Assembly (NCBI GenBank): GCA_028386065.3
Contig: JAKUCV010005529.1
Span: 62,001 to 126,000, forward strand
Length of the DNA: 64,000 nt
DNA from: Turnera subulata
Lineage: Eukaryota; Streptophyta; Magnoliopsida; Malpighiales; Passifloraceae
Reading direction: 5' to 3'
Positions within the stretch are counted from its first letter, which is position 1. Each line of letters starts with the position of its first letter. Below, one piece after another: positions 11,457 through 22,791 of the stretch. The notes beneath the pieces are model-generated. The model searched no databases. It worked only from the letters and a program-made list of their open reading frames with translations, and was not told the origin of the DNA. A program made the translations under genes and the position numbers.

Positions 11457-12808
11457 TTAAAACCTATACAACCCTTGAGACTTGATGTGTTTAACAAACA
11501 CATCTCTAGGTACAGGTTTAGTCAATGGATCTGCCAACATATCCCTTGCAGGTAAATACTTCACATTCACCACCTTGCGTGCAACCATGTCTCTCGCATA
11601 GTTATACTTGATATCTATGTGTTTGGTTTTGCAATGGAACTTAGGATCCTTGGTGGAAGAAATTGCAGCCTGACTGTCACAGTAGACTAACACTGGATCA
11701 GTGTTTTCTGCATTATCTACAAGGCGCTCTAAGAACCTTTTCAGCCAAACAGCCTCCTGTGCTGCTGAAGCGAGAGCCACATATTCGGCTTCCATTGTGG
11801 ACAAGGATACACATGTTTGTTTCTTACTGCTCCAGGATATGGCGCCACCACTTAGTAAGAAAACATATCCAGACGTAGACTTTCTATCGTCTGGATCCCC
11901 TCCATGGTCAGCATCAGTGTATCCAATCAATCGTAGACCCTGCCCGCCTCGATAACGAAGCGAGTAATCAGCAGTCCCTTTTAGATATCTCATGATTCTC
12001 TTTACTGCTTTCCAATGTGCTGGGCCTGGGTCAGATTGATATCTGCTAACCAAGTCAACTGCTTGACAGATAACTGGTCCAGTGCATACCATAGTATACA
12101 TCAGACTTCCGACTGCGCTCCGATATGGAACTCGGCTCATTTGTTCTCTTTCTTCAGGAGTCTTAGGACACATGTGATTTCCCAAGGTATGGCCTTTGCT
12201 AATGGGAGTATCGATAGGGTTACTGTTTTGCATGTTAAATCGTTCATGAACTTTTCTAATATAATTCTCCTGAGAGAGATATAATAGTTTCTTAGAACGA
12301 TCTCTTGAAATCTTTACTCCAAGAATATATGCAGCTTCACCCATATCCTTCATCTCAAATTGAGATGACAGCCAGGTCTTAACCTCGTTGATGAACTCCA
12401 GATCATTTCCAGCTATAAGCATGTCATCAACATATAATGTCAAAAACACAAACTTGTTTCTAGATCTTTTGGTATATACACAATGGTCTTCTTTCGTCAT
12501 AGTAAAACCATTTGATAAGACAACATTGTGAAAGCGTATATACCACTGCCTTGAAGATTGTTTAAGACCATAAATAGACTTCAAAAGTCTACAAACCTTA
12601 TGTTCGCGGCCTTTTTCGATGAAACACTCAGGTTGTTCCATGTAAATCTCTTCACTTAACTCACCATTGAGAAAGATAGTTTTGACATCCATTTGATGTA
12701 ATTCTAGATCTAAGTTTGCAACAATAGCTAGAATTAGGCGAATAAAAGTAAAGCGTACAACAGGTGAGAAAGTCTCTTCGTAGTCTATCCCAACTTGTTG
12801 TGTATACC
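11457..12808 (-). CDS. Copia reverse transcriptase and RNase H (C-terminal part of pol)
   Basis: Open from the nested-insertion junction at 12808 (GYTQQVGIDYEETFSPVVR) to the stop at 11457. It carries the copia RT blocks FSPVVR, LELHQMDVKTIFLNGEL, the LKQSSRQWY block and the active-site YVDDMLI, then the RNase H stretch with DADHGGDPDDRKSTSGY, SWSSKKQ, STMEAEY and KHIDIKY. These enzymes copy element RNA into DNA and remove the RNA strand. The first ATG (12692) is only the internal MDVKT methionine, not a real start: this is the continuation of the integrase frame at 15105-16407. No internal stop, so it is unusually well kept. Confidence 0.92.
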
Positions 12809-13130
12809 CTTTCTGTGATACCCTGGGTACACCTAGGTACCTAGGGGGATACTTATTTGATGAGAGCCGGGTGTTACTTGTCCTTGGAGGACATTCTTGT
12901 TAGTTGGATCGTGTATTCGGTATCGTGTGCGTGATGCTCACATTTCATGTGTACATGATACTATGGGTTTTGGATCGGTAACACGTGCTACTAGTGGATT
13001 GAGGACAATGGTGCATATTGGCTTGGCCTAATGTGCACAAATGGGTTCGTGGTGACCCGATGGCACGGTTGACCTATTAGGGGATACCGAGTGCTCGACT
13101 TTATTAATCAGTCGATAAAATGATGGATTA

Positions 13131-13817
13131 NNNNNNNNNNNNNNNNNNNNNNNNNNNNNNNNNNNNNNNNNNNNNNNNNNNNNNNNNNNNNNNNNNNNNN
13201 NNNNNNNNNNNNNNNNNNNNNNNNNNNNNNNNNNNNNNNNNNNNNNNNNNNNNNNNNNNNNNNNNNNNNNNNNNNNNNNNNNNNNNNNNNNNNNNNNNNN
13301 NNNNNNNNNNNNNNNNNNNNNNNNNNNNNNNNNNNNNNNNNNNNNNNNNNNNNNNNNNNNNNNNNNNNNNNNNNNNNNNNNNNNNNNNNNNNNNNNNNNN
13401 NNNNNNNNNNNNNNNNNNNNNNNNNNNNNNNNNNNNNNNNNNNNNNNNNNNNNNNNNNNNNNNNNNNNNNNNNNNNNNNNNNNNNNNNNNNNNNNNNNNN
13501 NNNNNNNNNNNNNNNNNNNNNNNNNNNNNNNNNNNNNNNNNNNNNNNNNNNNNNNNNNNNNNNNNNNNNNNNNNNNNNNNNNNNNNNNNNNNNNNNNNNN
13601 NNNNNNNNNNNNNNNNNNNNNNNNNNNNNNNNNNNNNNNNNNNNNNNNNNNNNNNNNNNNNNNNNNNNNNNNNNNNNNNNNNNNNNNNNNNNNNNNNNNN
13701 NNNNNNNNNNNNNNNNNNNNNNNNNNNNNNNNNNNNNNNNNNNNNNNNNNNNNNNNNNNNNNNNNNNNNNNNNNNNNNNNNNNNNNNNNNNNNNNNNNNN
13801 NNNNNNNNNNNNNNNNN
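13131..13817. other. Assembly gap (687 N)
   Basis: A run of N within the nested insertion. Reading frames crossing it are meaningless. Confidence 0.99.
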
Positions 13818-14398
13818 GTAAATGGGTTTATGCGGGTAGTGATTGCTAGTGCACCCTTTGTTGGGCGGAAGGCCATTATGCATGCTGATTGTGTGTCATT
13901 ATGTGTGTGATTTACTTGCTGACCAGTGCTGGCTATTGTTGTTTAATTATCTATTGAGGCCTAATCATGGCTAATCGGCTTTTGTTGGTCAATTGTGCAT
14001 AATTGCGGTGCATTGTGAGTTGTGGGTGCATGATGATGGTGTTGTATGCTTGTGGCATACTTGCTGCCTTTGTTGGCTTGGTTGTATTGCACTTGTTGTG
14101 CTAATGATTGGCTTGTGATTGCCTTGTTGTGATTGTGCTTGTGATTGTGGTACCACTGGCCAGTTGGTTGAGGTGCACTAGTTGCACGGGTAGTGCTTGC
14201 GAGGCTTGCACGTACCATGAGATGGTGGGCACTTGTAGTAAACTTGTGCGCCACAAGATGATGGCACTGGGTGCCTTGTACAGGCCTCTAGTCAGTGAAA
14301 GCGATGGCACTGACCTTGCGGAGTTAGTTCCGCTTGGCTATTACAGGTGTGACACGATGTCCGCCGGGAGCTATGTGAGTTGTGGTAGCTAGATGAAC

Positions 14399-14468
14399 TG
14401 TATGCCTCGTACGTGGGGCTGTGGGCTATATGATATTCTGTATGCCTCGTACGTGGGGCTGTGGGCTA
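14399..14468. repeat. Short tandem duplication in the nested LTR
   Basis: 'tgtatgcctcgtacgtgggg' and the following ten bases 'ctgtgggcta' occur twice, about 40 bases apart (14400 and 14440). Confidence 0.8.
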
Positions 14469-15104
14469 AGGAGTAACACCTGTATATGCTACCAAACTAC
14501 ATAGGCTGCCTTGGGGCACATCATTTCCCTAGCTGGTCGGGGGGAGTGAGACCAGTACGTGTCGGGGACACAATGGATTGTTCCGTGGCGTGAGTGCCCG
14601 GTGTTGTGCATTATTGTGTGCTGCATGACTGTGTGTTGCTCATGCCGAGCTTTGTGTGCAATTGTAGTTGCTTTCTTGCATTGCCTGTTTACTTGCTGAG
14701 TTTTATACTCACCCCCCCATATTTTCCCCCTTGCCTTGCAGGTGCGAGAATGAGTGTACGGGCAGTAGGTCGATGGGTATAGCCAAGTCAGTTTCCTTCA
14801 TTGTTTAATTGTGTTAAAACACTAAAGAGGTTATGTCTTGAATTAAGAGTTAATGCCCTTGTAGCAAGAATTTTATAACATTAGTGGATATGGCTTAATA
14901 AATGAGTTTTATACAGTTAGTATCTTTTGTTGCCTTTGCTATGTTGATTTTGCTTCCGTTCACGCTGCGCGTTATACTTGGTTAGTATCCCGCTAGTAAA
15001 GGCGACTAGCTTCTGCGAGAACGTGTATAGGCCTTGGGGTGCCATGTGGCACGGTGTAGGTGCGCATGGTGCTTGGCCGGTCATGCTTAGGCAGGGGCGT
15101 GACA

Positions 15105-16407
15105 CTTTCGCCATTAGTCGAGCCTTATATCTCTCAACTGTGCCATCAGCCTTGAGCTTGCTCTTGAGAACCCATTTGTTCCCAATGGCTTTGCGTCCTT
15201 TAAAGAGATCAACTAGTTCCCAAACTTTGTTAACTCGCATGGACTCCATCTCGTCTTTCATTGCTTTTGTCGATTTGTCCTTGAAAGGGCATGAGAGAGC
15301 CTCTTTTACATTTCTTGGCTCATGGTCATCATGTCGGAGCATCATAAAGAGTTCACCCCCTTCGATGTCAAATCGTCGGTGAGGAGTCTTTAGATGTGAA
15401 CCACGTCTTAATTGTGATTCATTGTTCCCATCTGGATCAATAGGGCTCCCACTCGGATAAAAAATGTTAATCTCACTCCCACTTGGAATAAGATGCATTT
15501 TGTCGCTCTCACTTGAAGCAACAGGATTACTTGCATTCGCACTAGATGGTAAAGGAGGTTGTCGATGAGAGACAAACTCATCATCTGTTAAAATTCTCCC
15601 ACTCGAATAAAGTGATCCTTGATCCTCATTCTCAAACAAAGATAGGTCTTGTCCTACCTGACCCTTCTTAGGAAACTCATCCTCTAAGAATGTGACATCG
15701 CGTGACTCAGATTCAGTTATACTCCCACTGTCTTGCTGGCTTATGAACACATAACCCTTTGAGGTTTCAGAGTATCTAATAAAGATACTTTTCTTCCCTC
15801 TTGGGCCCAATTTCCCATGTTTATGAGAAGAATCATGTGTATAAGCAGCACAACCCCAAGGTCTTAGAACACTCAGGTCAGGCTGTCTACCAGTCCACAA
15901 CTCATATGGAGTGGTTGGAACTAATTTTGTAGGCACACGGTTAAGTACATAGGCACCTGTCAATAAGGCATCAGCCCAGAAGGTAATTGGCAATTGAGCT
16001 TGTGCCATCATTGACCTAACCATCTCAAGAAGCATTCTATTCTGTCTCTCTGCAACACCATTTTGTTGAGGAGTGCTAGGTATAGTCAACTGATGAACCA
16101 TGCCCTTTTCATCACAAATTCCTTTAAATTGGGCCGAGAGATACTCGCGGCCACGATCAGTTCGAATGGCTTTAATCTTTCGATCCAATTGATTTTCCAC
16201 TAAGCTCATATAGCTTTGGAAGCATGTTAGTGCCTCTGATTTGTGGGAAATTAGATAGACATAACCATACCGAGTATAGTGGTCTATAAATGTGATGAAA
16301 TAGTATGCTCCGTGCCTGGCCCTAACATTCATAGGCCCACAGATGTCTGAATGGACTAATTGCAAAGGAAATTCGGCTCTGATTGCTTTACCGAAAGGTT
16401 TTCGTGC
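15105..16407 (-). CDS. Copia integrase and start of reverse transcriptase region
   Basis: The frame is open from just after the stop at 16408-16410 to the nested insertion. It contains the integrase core: HSDICGPM (first Asp), IRTDRGREY (second Asp) and TPQQNGVAERQNR (Glu), the D,D35E triad that joins element DNA to the chromosome. Then come PWGCAAYTH, the linker, the EAL..P..WK-type region and NKWVLKSKLKADGTVERYKARLMAK, where the insertion cuts. The protein continues in frame at 12808. Residues read past 15104 belong to the inserted LTR. Confidence 0.9.
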
Positions 16408-17036
16408 TCATTTTCCAGCTAGACAACATTCACAAGTAGACAATTCCACTTGTTCGATGCTTGGAAGCAAACCTTGTTTTGCTAACCTTTGCATCCTTTG
16501 TTGGCCAATGTGACCAAGTCTAGCATGCCATAAGTTTACATCAACATCATAATTACGCGAAGAAACAATCATGGAAAAACAAGCATTATTATTAATAGAA
16601 ATATCATCCAAATCCATAACATAGAAAACTCCGGTCATGTAACCAAAATTGAATAAGGTTGAACACAAAGTTAACTTAACGAAATTATCATGAAATAACA
16701 ATGTGAAACCCAAACTTATTAAAGTTTTGACAGAGATAATATTTCGACGAATCGAAGGAGCATAGAGTACATCATGTAGGAGAAGGTCTCGGCCACCACG
16801 CAGGACTAACTTGCATGATCCAATCCCTTCAACAAAAACTTTAGAGTTGTTTCCCACATATATCCATTTTGCTCCATGTGTGACCCGCCGAAAGTCAACA
16901 AAGGCATCACATTCCCGCGCTATGTGGTCCGTGGCTCCTGAGTCTACAATCCACATAGGATTAGATTCAGTTAGAAAAACAGAGCTAGAAACACAAAGTT
17001 CACTAGCATAAGCAGTTGAAAGTACCTTTTTCTTAG
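16408..17036 (-). pseudogene. Copia protease and pre-integrase (GAG-pre-integrase) segment
   Basis: The minus-strand frame contains MWIVDSGATDHI, the aspartic protease active site (D-S-G-A), then the pre-integrase zinc-binding block LWHARLGHIGQQR...CECCLAGK. It ends at a TGA (16410-16408) directly before ARKPFGKA, in the same frame as the integrase. That single stop is the only break I see between protease and RNase H apart from the nested insertion. Upstream it continues toward the gag zinc knuckle. Confidence 0.85.
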
Positions 17037-17857
17037 GCTCAGTGCAATCACGAGCATAGTGAGCCTTTGGTTACAGTTATAGCACTTCACACGTGCCATA
17101 TTGGTACTTCGTCGCTTTTTTTTGGCCTTGTTGTTCTGTCTTGGACTTCTTTCTCGGGTGAGCTGACCCAGTTTTCTTTCCCCAATGCCTTCTCTTCGAA
17201 CCACCCTTGGGCTTGGAAGTTGCTATATGCAATTCAGCACGTGGCTTACCAGCCTCACGCCTTTCCTCTTCCAACTCAAGGTGCTTCCGGACATCTTCCA
17301 GATTGTTGATTCGAACATTGTGGGTGAGATGCATTTTCGTCTGCTCCCAGTCATCGGGCAAAGAACGTATAATAGCTTGGATTTGTTATTCATCAGTTAG
17401 GACATGTCCAGAATTCCTTAATTCCCTGATCCTATTGGCCATGTGCCTCATATGTTGTTTCATAGTATGACCTGGGTTTTTCTTGTAGAAATCAAACTTG
17501 ATTGTCAAGAACCTTAATCACAGACAAGGTACTGTAACTTGTTTTCAAAGCGTTCTAAATAGCCATAGCATTTGGAAGGTCCTTGCAATCTAGGAAAATG
17601 TCCTCTTCCACTGCGATCAGCAACGTACGCCGAGCAGTGGAATCCTTTTTCTTCCAAGCATCATAAGATTCACGGTCACGCCTATGCTGAGCCGTATTGC
17701 CAGCTTCAGGCTCATCCATGACATGATTTATTGCCTCAAGAGCCTCTTGCTCTTCCAGCACATACTGGATTTTCACACTCCAGGCTTCATAATTATCGCC
17801 ATTTAGCTTCAACCCTTTATTGAGCTCCTCGATAATTGCACTTACAACAGTAGTCAT
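17037..17857 (-). pseudogene. Copia gag, frameshifted
   Basis: The likely start is ATG at 17857 (MTTVVSAIIEELN), giving LNGDNYEAWSVKIQYVLEEQ, the N-terminal gag block of copia elements (L.G.NY..W). The frame breaks near 17555. A second frame (17361-17077) has MPDDWEQTKMHLTHN and basic stretches, and a third near 17090 has the zinc knuckle start VKCYNCN with HYARDC a frameshift away. So there are at least two indels. Gag would form the particle around element RNA. Confidence 0.75.
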
Positions 17858-18258
17858 TTTCTTTACACAAAAGAATAAAGACAAAATTAGAATCATAAAA
17901 CACAAGGATTTAATGTTCACATACATATATGTCATTATGCAAAGCTATAATTAATTAAGCTAATTGACATATGTTTAACCCGGAATCGAAAGTTCACTAT
18001 GTTCCCAATCATCTTCCTAAGGTTAAATACATAAAGAAAATTAGCTCAACTAATTAACTAAGCTAAGCATTTTAGTTATGCTTTCATACAACTTATTTAT
18101 TGAAGCATTTTTTTTTTGGTGTCAAACAAATTAATACATATATTAAATGTCAAACTAATTAATCATGATGTTAAACTAATTAACATAGAAAGCATATCAT
18201 CACAGCATCAAATATATACAGAGTATATATATTAATTGCGATACTATTTAAACAAAAC

Positions 18259-18352
18259 AGTTAACCTTGTCCAGTGGTAAAGACAGGTTCGTTCTTCCCT
18301 CAGGTTACGGGTTCAAACCTCGCAGCCTACATTCTTCCCTCTTTTTTTTTTA
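18259..18352 (+). mobile_element. Possible tRNA-derived SINE in the copia leader
   Basis: 'GTCCAGTGGTAAAGACAGG' (A-box-like) is followed after ~30 bases by GGTTCAAACCTCG (good B box GGTTCAAACC), then ends in a T-rich tail (ttttttttttt). Plant Au-type SINEs have this A/B spacing and a T-rich end. No target duplication found, and the fragment is only ~95 bases. Confidence 0.4.
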
Positions 18353-18998
18353 AAAAAAATAAATCTTTCAAAAAAGGACACACAAAAATAGAGCGCACAC
18401 ACAAAAATAGAGAGCAGCTGTTTCTTTAAAAAAACACACACACAAAAATAGAGAGCAGTGTGTCTAACAGCTGTGCGAGGACGTTTGTTATTTTAGGAGG
18501 GTATTCAAACAAACTGTTTTATCCCCTTCACTCTCATTATGTTTACATGATAGCGAAAAAAAACACAGCCAAACCTTCACCTTCTTCACAACAAAAGAAA
18601 CACTTAGACATTCTTAAGTTGTGCAGATGAAGACATTGTTAAAGGGGGAGAAGAACACCACTGGCGACACTTCGCATGTCCAGACAGTAGCCATTAGCCA
18701 CTAGAGGCAAGCATCACCATCATAGGTTTAAGGGGGTCTTAACAAACCAGGAATCACCATGGAGACCCTGCGCCGCCGTGAGCAGCGGATTCCAGATGAG
18801 TTGATCTCGACTTTTTCGGTTCAACATCCACAAGGTTTCTTCATAGTTTTTGTTCATGATATGCACATATCCAAAAAAAATATGTATGCAGTTCATTTGT
18901 ACATGAACATATCAATGTATACATGGTAATAAAGTCAACCATACAGAAAAATGATGCATGTCATATACTTGCAGTCATTCCAGAAACCGAGCCTTTCA

Positions 18999-19010
18999 GC
19001 TCCGCTACCA
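18999..19010 (-). other. Copia primer-binding site
   Basis: The minus strand reads TGGTAGCGGAGC one base after the 5' LTR end. It resembles the initiator-Met site (TGGTATCAGAGC) with two changes. Confidence 0.75.
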
Positions 19011-19011
19011 A

Positions 19012-19437
19012 TGAAGATTTTAATTGAGCAGGAAACTTACTTCTATTTCCTAGCACACAACGGAAGCAGGATCAGGAGCTTAGTTCGGTTTACCGGTCGG
19101 TAGAAGTTGTCACAGTACGTTGGATCAACTTCTGAGTCTCCACAACCTAAACCCTGGTATGTATTTATCAATCCTGTGTATGTTTCTCTATTATTTCCAC
19201 GCACCCATGCTATTCTTTTTATAGCAGGTATATTGGCGGATGCTGAGCTGGTGGAGGTCCCTCCATTTTCTTTGTAGCTGGTGGAGGCTCCTTCACTATG
19301 ATAGTGCACCATGATAAACTGTGGAGGTCCCTCCATGATGATAGTGCATCATGATAAACTGTGGAGGTCCCTCTATAATGATAATGCATTATGATAGTGC
19401 ACCCCATTGTGGGTGTACTAATCATTTTATTCCAAGA
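19012..19437 (-). repeat. Copia 5' LTR
   Basis: Direct repeat of 9975-10401. The terminal TG has become TC, otherwise complete. GAAAG follows at 19438-19442. Confidence 0.9.
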
Positions 19438-19442
19438 GAAAG

Positions 19443-20367
19443 TATAGCTACTCTTTGTGAAATCGATGGCTTATCATCTTGAGAAATAATTAACTTTCTC
19501 TCTCCCTCCCTCCCTCTCAGTTACTACCTTAATGCTCTAGTCCCGATCCTGATCCATTTCTTGTGGTGGGTGTGATTCAACATCAGTTTTGATTAATTAT
19601 AAGTGCCATATATATGTATTTCACTTCTCCAAAGACATCATATGTCTAGTTCTGATTAATAAGCTGACACTGACTGATATGATATATCCATGAATAGGCC
19701 GGCCCGGGGGGAACAAGATTATAGATATCTTACTTGACCTAATATCATCCATTAATTTACTGGTGGTTAGTATCTATCCAGCTAGAATACCAAATACCCC
19801 ACCCCATTGATGGAGGTTTTTTTTTTTCCGCTTTTATTTATTCATGATCACGAGAGGGCCATGAAAATTGGTATTTATCTGCAAATATTTTTTGATATTT
19901 TCTCGGTATCGATATCCGAAGCCCCAAAGGAGTTAAAAGTTCTTCTAATTAATTAAATCAACGAAACTATTTAAGAAGCTATAGTATCTAGTATTGGATT
20001 GGCTCACATTTCTAGCCATCACAATCCAAATGCAAATTACGATTACTTAAACAATCCCTAACGGGATGCCTCCGTGACAAACATACCTTTGAACTTAATT
20101 TTGTTATTGAGTTTCCTATACCTATATAAGTATTATCAAATTTGGTTTACCATGAAACTGAGTGTTACACTTGCAAACACCATAATCCTTCCGATCAAGA
20201 TCATGAGCTGATTTTTAAGATATGATTATGCATTGCCGTGTGCACACACCTGAAAGTAGTGAAAGGTACTTAAAAAAGCATAAACCTCGAATAGTAGAAC
20301 TAATTAATTAACAATTAAAATACTACCAACCTTACATATGTGCACCTACTAGTACAACCTAAGCCAA
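19443..20367. other. Spacer, no gene recognised
   Basis: AT-rich with a CT-rich run (19496-19518). No open frame above 60 residues with any motif. Confidence 0.45.
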
Positions 20368-20384
20368 CTAACCGAGTGGAAGTT

Positions 20385-22774
20385 TTTGGTCGAAATCGGG
20401 ATGTATATTATAAATATACCTGAGCTGAGTACATGATTAGGGGTCGGTAGCTCAATTCGACTGCTATCTTAAAAAAGACAACTAATAATACAACAGATAC
20501 AAACACATTGTCACAACTTATATAAAGACATGACTAGAGGCAGACTTGATGAACGAGAAATAACATGCGTGAAAGGACCGATTAGGTCAGAGAGATAGGT
20601 GAGAATCTGTCTGTCGATCCATATTAACAACTGAACTGGATGCCCCTGGTGAGAAGATCATGCGATGGCAGTCTTCGGTGAGGACCACGGCCGTGTGGTT
20701 CTGGGAGCGATGGCGGGTGGGGGCTGAGGGAGTAAAATTTGATGAGATGACCGGGTAATTAGCTTGGAGGGGGGTAGGAATGGTGATCGGTCCGGTGGGG
20801 GCCTATGCAATAGCAGAGGTAGACAAGGTGGTTTGGGCATTGGACACATCTTTTAGGGTTTGCCTTTCGTTGCGAATTTGGAGATTTTTACAGGTTGTGA
20901 TTTTTTTATGGACGGTGCGGGGGCTTTGGAGGAAGCTTTGGTGCTGGATTTCTTGAGAGGCCCAGCTCCTATAAAGTCTTGAAGTGTGGGTGGGCCCGAG
21001 GGGATCGATGGCTGTTGAGAGGGTGGGGCCGTTATAAGGGTTGGATCGGGGAGGGCAGGTGGGGAGGTCACTGTGGTCGGGTCAGATGTGGCTGGTCTAG
21101 CGAGACTGGGTGGCGTTGGGTCCGTCTGAGCCACATTGCTCAGCAGAAGGAACCGGTTTGCTTGAGAGTAATAGGGGATGATGGCTGAATGAACTGAGGG
21201 CCGGCTTCAGGGCGTCGGGTCGGACGCCTAGTTCTTCTCGAAACATTCATCCAGTCGCCTCTCCCAGCTCGTGTCATGGGTACTGCTGTGGCACCTGGTA
21301 CCCTGAATGTGGCGATCTGTGGGTGAGGATTCTCCGGACAAACTAAAGGGCTATGATCTAATTTGCCACAAAGACAACAAATATTGGGCAAACCCTCATA
21401 CCGTACCCGTAGAGGTTCCCCTTCAAGGTACACTGTGCCTTTCAGTGGTTTAGTTAAATCTAGACACACAACAACTTTAGCAAATTTAGCTCTACTGGGA
21501 TTAGAACAGTTACCATCAAGTTTGACCGTTCTGCCCACCATGTTACCGAGTTGCCGGAGAATCCTGGAGTGGTATCGATTGGTCGGAAAGTCAAGAAATT
21601 GAATCCACACCACTATGGAGTCGATCGTTCCGGTGGAGGCTCGGAAGTTAGGGGACCAGGGTTGTACGCTGAGTACGCTGCCATATATGGTCCAGGGGCC
21701 GCCGGTCAAAGCATGTAGGTAATCTTGCTCTGCCCAAAATCTCACCATGTAAAAAATTATTCTCGAGGTCTAGGATTTTGAACGAGCCAGTTGGTTTCCA
21801 AAGTCTCTGCAAATTGGTTTGAAGAGCACGAAAGCCGATGACTCGTCCATACAATTTGATCACGACTGTAGTTTCCCATGGTTTATTCAACCTAGCCTTG
21901 AATGGCTCGGATAATTCTAAGTTGTCCACACCATCTTTCTGAGTCACAATCAAGTCGCATTCCTCATATTCAGCTTCGCCCTCATCTTCCCACGGGTCTG
22001 CCACGTACAGTGGGTTAGAGCCGGCAAAGAGAGTGTCCCGATAACTGGGCCGGGCATCCTCCATGGACTCATCGGAATCTGCCGCAGGTGCTAATTCTGG
22101 GTCAATTCGGCCCGGTTCGACCAGTTGGGTTGGACCAACGGTATGACCGGACTGACCCGGCATCATTGTCGTCAAGCTAGCCTCCGTAGGAGTCTAGGTG
22201 CCGTCGAGACTGGGCTGATCGGGCTTCATCAAGCATGGCGCCTCCGTGTGTACCGGTTGGTCGGTATGGACGGTAGAGGAGCCAGTTACCATTGGAGAGG
22301 GGGTCGTCTGCTGGAGCATCTCTCGGGGAGAAGGGGACTGTGGCCGTCGATCGCTGGTGTTTAGGGGGGCGGCTCCGCGGTCTCTCGATCGGGATCGGCG
22401 CCGATGGACAGGACTGCTGCTGGTGAGTTGGTGGCGGCCCGTTTCTGCATCCCTGTTGCCGTCGTCGGGCTCCAAACCTTCCGGTCGATCGCCCATGGCC
22501 GCCGCGACCGGAGTGTTGGTGGCCGGAGACAGCACGCGCGACCAGGCCTGCTGCTGCGAGTTCTCGGTCGTCGTCAAGGGGTGGTTGCCGCTGCAAGTCC
22601 GGCGGTGGGTGCTCTTGGAGGAGATTGTCGAGCTTGAGGCTTCACTGGAGGGGATCGCTAACTCCTCAGGCCAAGCATGGCCTCGCCGGAGCAGATCTAA
22701 GGGTCGGGAGGTGGTTTTCGTTTTTGGATACTGTAGCTAGCAGAGAGTGAAACACAGGGTTTTTTTTGTATCTT
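20385..22774 (-). mobile_element. LINE with ORF1 only (ORF2 absent)
   Basis: The exact 17-bp duplication ctaaccgagtggaagtt (20368-20384 and 22775-22791) encloses the element. On the minus strand the 5' end is AGAAGATACAAAAAAAACCC, then a leader, ORF1, about 270 bases of non-coding DNA, and the 3' end CGACCAAAA with a very short A tail. No endonuclease or reverse transcriptase is present. A 5'-truncated copy would lose ORF1, not ORF2, so this is an internal deletion derivative that must have been mobilised in trans, or lost ORF2 afterwards. Confidence 0.8.
20658..22577 (-). pseudogene. LINE ORF1 protein (DUF4283 / zinc-knuckle), disrupted
   Basis: The frame starts at ATG 22577 (MTTTENSQQQAW) with an Arg/Ser/Pro-rich N-terminus, meets a TAG near 22194, and continues in the same frame as MPGQSGHTV...SYRDTLFAGS. 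It reaches the DUF4283 core (PWETTVVIKLYGRVIGFRAL), where a frameshift near 21750 passes to VRFWAEQDYLHALTGGPW and LPNICCLCGKLDHSPLVCP, a CCHC zinc knuckle (CX2CX4HX4C). A Pro/Lys/Ser-rich tail follows after another frameshift at ~21140. ORF1 proteins of plant L1-type elements bind the element RNA. Family assignment is firm; function is lost. Confidence 0.85.
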
Positions 22775-22791
22775 CTAACCGAGTGGAAGTT

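Larger units (their letters stand above)
12809..15109. mobile_element. LTR-like insertion (solo LTR?) inside copia pol, with target duplication
   Basis: The element spans 12814-15104 and starts TGTGATACCC and ends GGGGCGTGACA, i.e. TG...CA. It is flanked by the 5-bp duplication CTTTC (12809-12813 and 15105-15109). Removing 2296 bases rejoins pol as RLMAK + GYTQQ in frame, which proves an insertion. No coding domain is visible in the sequenced part. TGTGATACCC/GTGACA ends and length over 2 kb fit a long gypsy-type solo LTR, but 687 bases are unknown, so a small LTR-internal-LTR element cannot be excluded. Confidence 0.85.
9975..19437 (-). mobile_element. Ty1/copia LTR retrotransposon with nested insertion
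   Basis: LTRs at 9975-10401 (3') and 19012-19437 (5') are in direct repeat, 427 and 426 bases. They are flanked by the 5-bp target duplication GAAAG (9970-9974 and 19438-19442). On the minus strand the LTR reads TGTTGGAATAAAATG...TTCA, with the 5' copy's first bases mutated to TC. Internal order is primer site, gag, protease, integrase, reverse transcriptase, RNase H, polypurine tract, the copia order. By eye the LTRs differ at about 27-30 sites, nearly all transitions, so the insertion is not recent. Without the 2.3-kb nested insertion the element would be about 7.2 kb. Gag frameshifts and one pol stop make it inactive. Confidence 0.92.

Noticed and set aside
13028..13883. Open frames on both strands
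   Set aside because: They span the 687-base N run and are artefacts.
22246..22740. 164-codon plus-strand ORF
   Set aside because: Shadow of LINE ORF1 on the other strand; Arg/Gly/Ser-rich composition only.
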